64,000 nt of DNA from positions 1,116,001 through 1,180,000 of the forward strand of contig NZ_JBFEGG010000001.1 in assembly GCF_047228935.1 (NCBI RefSeq). The letters are read 5' to 3'. Of the stretch, positions 61,805-64,000 are shown one piece after another (the first letter of the stretch is position 1; each line of letters starts with the position of its first letter). The notes under the pieces are model-generated. The model was not told where the DNA came from and searched no databases. It saw nothing but the letters and a program-made list of their open reading frames with translations. The translations under genes and the position numbers were made by a program. The DNA is from Ornithinibacillus sp047228935 (lineage in GTDB: Bacteria; Bacillota; Bacilli; Bacillales; Amphibacillaceae).

Positions 61805-63146
61805 TATTAGTCTCCTTTATCTCCAATACTTCACAATCCAGTATCCCGTCCCTCAGATTAATGCTAATCTGATCGCGAGCGTTTACTTGAGTCGTTGTTC
61901 TAATAATTTCACCAATTGAAGTATACGGAATCGCAAAACCACGTTTCATTATTTCCAATGGATTAAGTAGTGTAAGTTTATCCAGCTGACGAGTTAATTG
62001 ATTGGACTGTTTTTCAACATATTGTGTCATAATTTGATTATTTTGTTTCATCAATTGATTCAAAGCTTTTGTAGCTTGTTCGAACCTTCTTTTTGGATGC
62101 TGTGTTATAAGCCTTGTTTTATAATTACTAAGCCGATCTGTTTTCTTATTAAATTCATGTTGAAATGATCGTTCCATTCGTTCTTTATTCTTATCTAACT
62201 GTTGCTCTTTTTGCCTTATTAGTTGCTCTGGGTAACGAAATGCATAAGAATTCACCATCTGCTCTAATTTACCTCGGTGATACTTTAATGTCATCCCTAT
62301 TAAACTATTTAAAGATTGTTTCATTTTTGAAACTCGATCTATAAGTTCGAATTGTGACGGCACAGCAAGTTCCGCTGCACCAGTTGGGGTCGGTGCTCGT
62401 AAGTCGGCTACATAATCGCTTATGGTTACATCCGTCTCATGGCCAACAGCTGAAATGATTGGAATTTTCGAATGAAATATTGCTTCTGCAACAATTTCCT
62501 CATTGAAACTCCATAATTCTTCTATCGAACCCCCACCGCGACCAAGGATAATAACATCAAATAAACCTAACTCATTTGCCTTTTTTAACGCTCTAGTTAT
62601 AGATGTAGCTGCATTTACACCTTGTACGAGAACAGGTAATACCGTTACTTGAGCTACTGGATACCTACGTTTAATTGTTGAAATAATATCTCTTACAGCT
62701 GCACCGGTTGGGGATGTAATGACCGCAATATGTTCAGGTATATCAGGAATTTGCTTTTTATACTGCTCATCAAAATAACCTTGTTTTCTTAACTTATCTT
62801 TTAATTGTTCAAAAGCTAAATACAAGGAACCAATACCATCTGGCTCCATTTGTTGAATATAAAGCTGGTATTGACCAGTTGCTTCAAACACACTGATCTC
62901 CCCACGGATAAGTACCTTCATGCCATCTTCAGGTTTAAACTTTAAAAAGCGGTTATTACCTGCAAACATTACCGCATTAATCCTTGCTTGGTCATCCTTT
63001 ATTGTTAAGTACATATGACCTCTTGAATGGAGTTTAAAGTTAGAAATTTCCCCTTTTAACCATATATCACGTAAATGGGGATCCATATCTAATTTTCGTT
63101 TAATATATTTCGTTAATGCAGTTACAGTTAAATACTTATTTGTCAT
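61797..63146 (-). CDS. xseA: Exodeoxyribonuclease VII large subunit
   Basis: 449 residues. N-terminal OB fold (about 1-100), catalytic domain with ITSPTGAAVRDI, GRGGGSIEELW and GHETDVTISD (about 140-260), and a coiled-coil C-terminal region (about 275-400). Degrades single-stranded DNA with XseB. Start overlaps the folD stop by 4 bases (ATGA). Confidence 0.95.
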   Translation of the reverse strand: MTNKYLTVTALTKYIKRKLDMDPHLRDIWLKGEISNFKLHSRGHMYLTIKDDQARINAVMFAGNNRFLKFKPEDGMKVLIRGEISVFEATGQYQLYIQQMEPDGIGSLYLAFEQLKDKLRKQGYFDEQYKKQIPDIPEHIAVITSPTGAAVRDIISTIKRRYPVAQVTVLPVLVQGVNAATSITRALKKANELGLFDVIILGRGGGSIEELWSFNEEIVAEAIFHSKIPIISAVGHETDVTISDYVADLRAPTPTGAAELAVPSQFELIDRVSKMKQSLNSLIGMTLKYHRGKLEQMVNSYAFRYPEQLIRQKEQQLDKNKERMERSFQHEFNKKTDRLSNYKTRLITQHPKRRFEQATKALNQLMKQNNQIMTQYVEKQSNQLTRQLDKLTLLNPLEIMKRGFAIPYTSIGEIIRTTTQVNARDQISINLRDGILDCEVLEIKETNNG

Positions 63147-63997
63147 TTTTTCATACCTTTTGCAGCTTTAATTGTATTATGTAATAACATCGTAATGGTC
63201 ATTGGACCAACACCACGTGGAACAGGTGTTATATAGGCAGCATGTAAAGAAGCACTGTCAAAATCAACATCACCAGTTAAAGTACCGTTTTCCAATCGGT
63301 TAATTCCAACGTCAATAACGACTGCCCCTTCTTTTATATACTCTTTATCAATCACATTGGGCCGGCCAACAGCAACGACAAGGATATCCGCCTGCTTGGT
63401 TATTTCTTTTAAATTTTCCGTTCTGGAATGACAGTAAGTCACCGTTGCATTTTCATTTAGCAACAACTGACCAACAGGCTTGCCGACAATATTACTTCTT
63501 CCAATAACAACAGCATGCTTTCCTTCGATTGTAATCTTTTTTGAATGAAGCATAGTCATAATTCCATAAGGGGTGCATGGTAAAAAAGTATCCTGTCCTG
63601 TCATCATTTTCCCTACATTATACGGATGGAAGCCGTCTACATCTTTAGTAGGGTCGATAGCCTCTATAATATGTTGAACATTAATGTGAATTGGTAGTGG
63701 AAGTTGCACCAATATACCATGGACGTTTTCATCATTGTTTAACTGTTCAATTATTTGTATCAGTTCACTTTCGGTAATAGCCTCTGAAAGTTCTAGAATT
63801 TCCGAACTAATCCCTACCTCTTCTGATGCTTTTTTCTTTCCATTTACGTAGGATCGTGATGCTGGGTTATTCCCAACTAAAACAACAGTTAGATGAGGCA
63901 CTATATTTTTTTCTTTTAAGTGCTCCACTTCTTTCTTCATGTTTAATTTTAGTTTTATTGACAATTCCTTACCATTTATAACCTCAGCTACCATCAT
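63143..63997 (-). CDS. folD: Methylenetetrahydrofolate dehydrogenase/cyclohydrolase FolD
   Basis: 284 residues (B. subtilis 283). Motifs: NPASRSYVNGKKKASEEVGI with the catalytic Lys, VQLPLPIHI, the NADP site GRSNIVGKPVG and PVPRGVGPMT. It interconverts methylene-, methenyl- and formyl-tetrahydrofolate. Two consecutive ATGs begin it; the ribosome binding site is outside the window, so which is used cannot be told. First visible gene of the folD-xseA-xseB-ispA-tlyA operon. Confidence 0.95.
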   Translation of the reverse strand: MMVAEVINGKELSIKLKLNMKKEVEHLKEKNIVPHLTVVLVGNNPASRSYVNGKKKASEEVGISSEILELSEAITESELIQIIEQLNNDENVHGILVQLPLPIHINVQHIIEAIDPTKDVDGFHPYNVGKMMTGQDTFLPCTPYGIMTMLHSKKITIEGKHAVVIGRSNIVGKPVGQLLLNENATVTYCHSRTENLKEITKQADILVVAVGRPNVIDKEYIKEGAVVIDVGINRLENGTLTGDVDFDSASLHAAYITPVPRGVGPMTITMLLHNTIKAAKGMKK

Positions 63998-64000
63998 TAT

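Overview
The window is a 64 kb piece of a low-GC, endospore-forming member of the Bacillaceae. Sporulation genes (spmAB, spoVAA/AB/AF, spoIIAA-AB-sigF, spoIIM, spo0A, spoIVB, dacB, dacF) are interspersed with housekeeping genes in blocks that match the Bacillus subtilis region from resE to folD. The protein sequences look most like the Oceanobacillus/Virgibacillus group; this is inferred from general resemblance, not a search. I saw no rRNA, tRNA, CRISPR array, insertion sequence or prophage. The window is core chromosome with a few lineage-specific changes.

Layout. 1-1446: end of a ferredoxin gene, then a cobalamin-riboswitch unit (DUF4430 lipoprotein plus ECF S component). 1450-12252: resABCDE (cytochrome c maturation and redox signalling), rluB, spmAB, dacB, scpAB. 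12412-15564: a tiny YjcZ-like protein, an orphan ribT, a small M50-type protease, ppiB and lysA. 15686-25841: a shortened spoVA cluster (AA, AB, AF only), spoIIA operon, dacF, nucleoside salvage (deoB, punA, pdp), xerD, yqzK. 26018-30056: fur, spoIIM, an endonuclease Q-like protein, nudF and a divergent aldo-keto reductase. 30114-31878: an accessory patch with small ORFs, an acetyltransferase and a pseudogene. 32130-40854: yqkB, yqjQ, yqjP, then a plus-strand group (phosphodiesterase, namA, rnz, aldehyde dehydrogenase), alkD-like and dinB with an SOS box. 41132-54088: propionyl-CoA/methylmalonyl-CoA pathway and branched-chain keto acid dehydrogenase (bkd) operon. 54461-63997: yqzF, an aspartokinase remnant, spo0A, spoIVB, recN, argR, tlyA, ispA, xseBA, folD.

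How the genes fit together. Leucine dehydrogenase and the bkd complex turn branched-chain amino acids into acyl-CoAs; valine and isoleucine yield propionyl-CoA. The neighbouring operon encodes a carboxylase beta subunit, an epimerase and a B12-dependent methylmalonyl-CoA mutase, which would carry that carbon to succinyl-CoA. The usual ptb, buk and bkdR genes are absent between bcd and lpdV or next to them. The mutase is split: a 549-residue catalytic subunit lacks the B12 domain, and the B12-binding domain is fused to the epimerase in one 272-residue protein. The B12-riboswitch transport unit at the left end is a plausible source of the cofactor.

The most interesting points are the B12-domain/epimerase fusion, the riboswitch-controlled DUF4430-ECF pair, an 18-bp palindrome shared by two intergenic regions, the pruned spoVA cluster, the missing dxs between ispA and tlyA, and two decayed genes. 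Regulatory sites read directly from sequence include two near-perfect sigma-H promoters (spoIIA, spo0A), Spo0A boxes, a consensus sigma-A promoter for fur, a 13/14 LexA box at dinB and a one-mismatch cre site before bcd.
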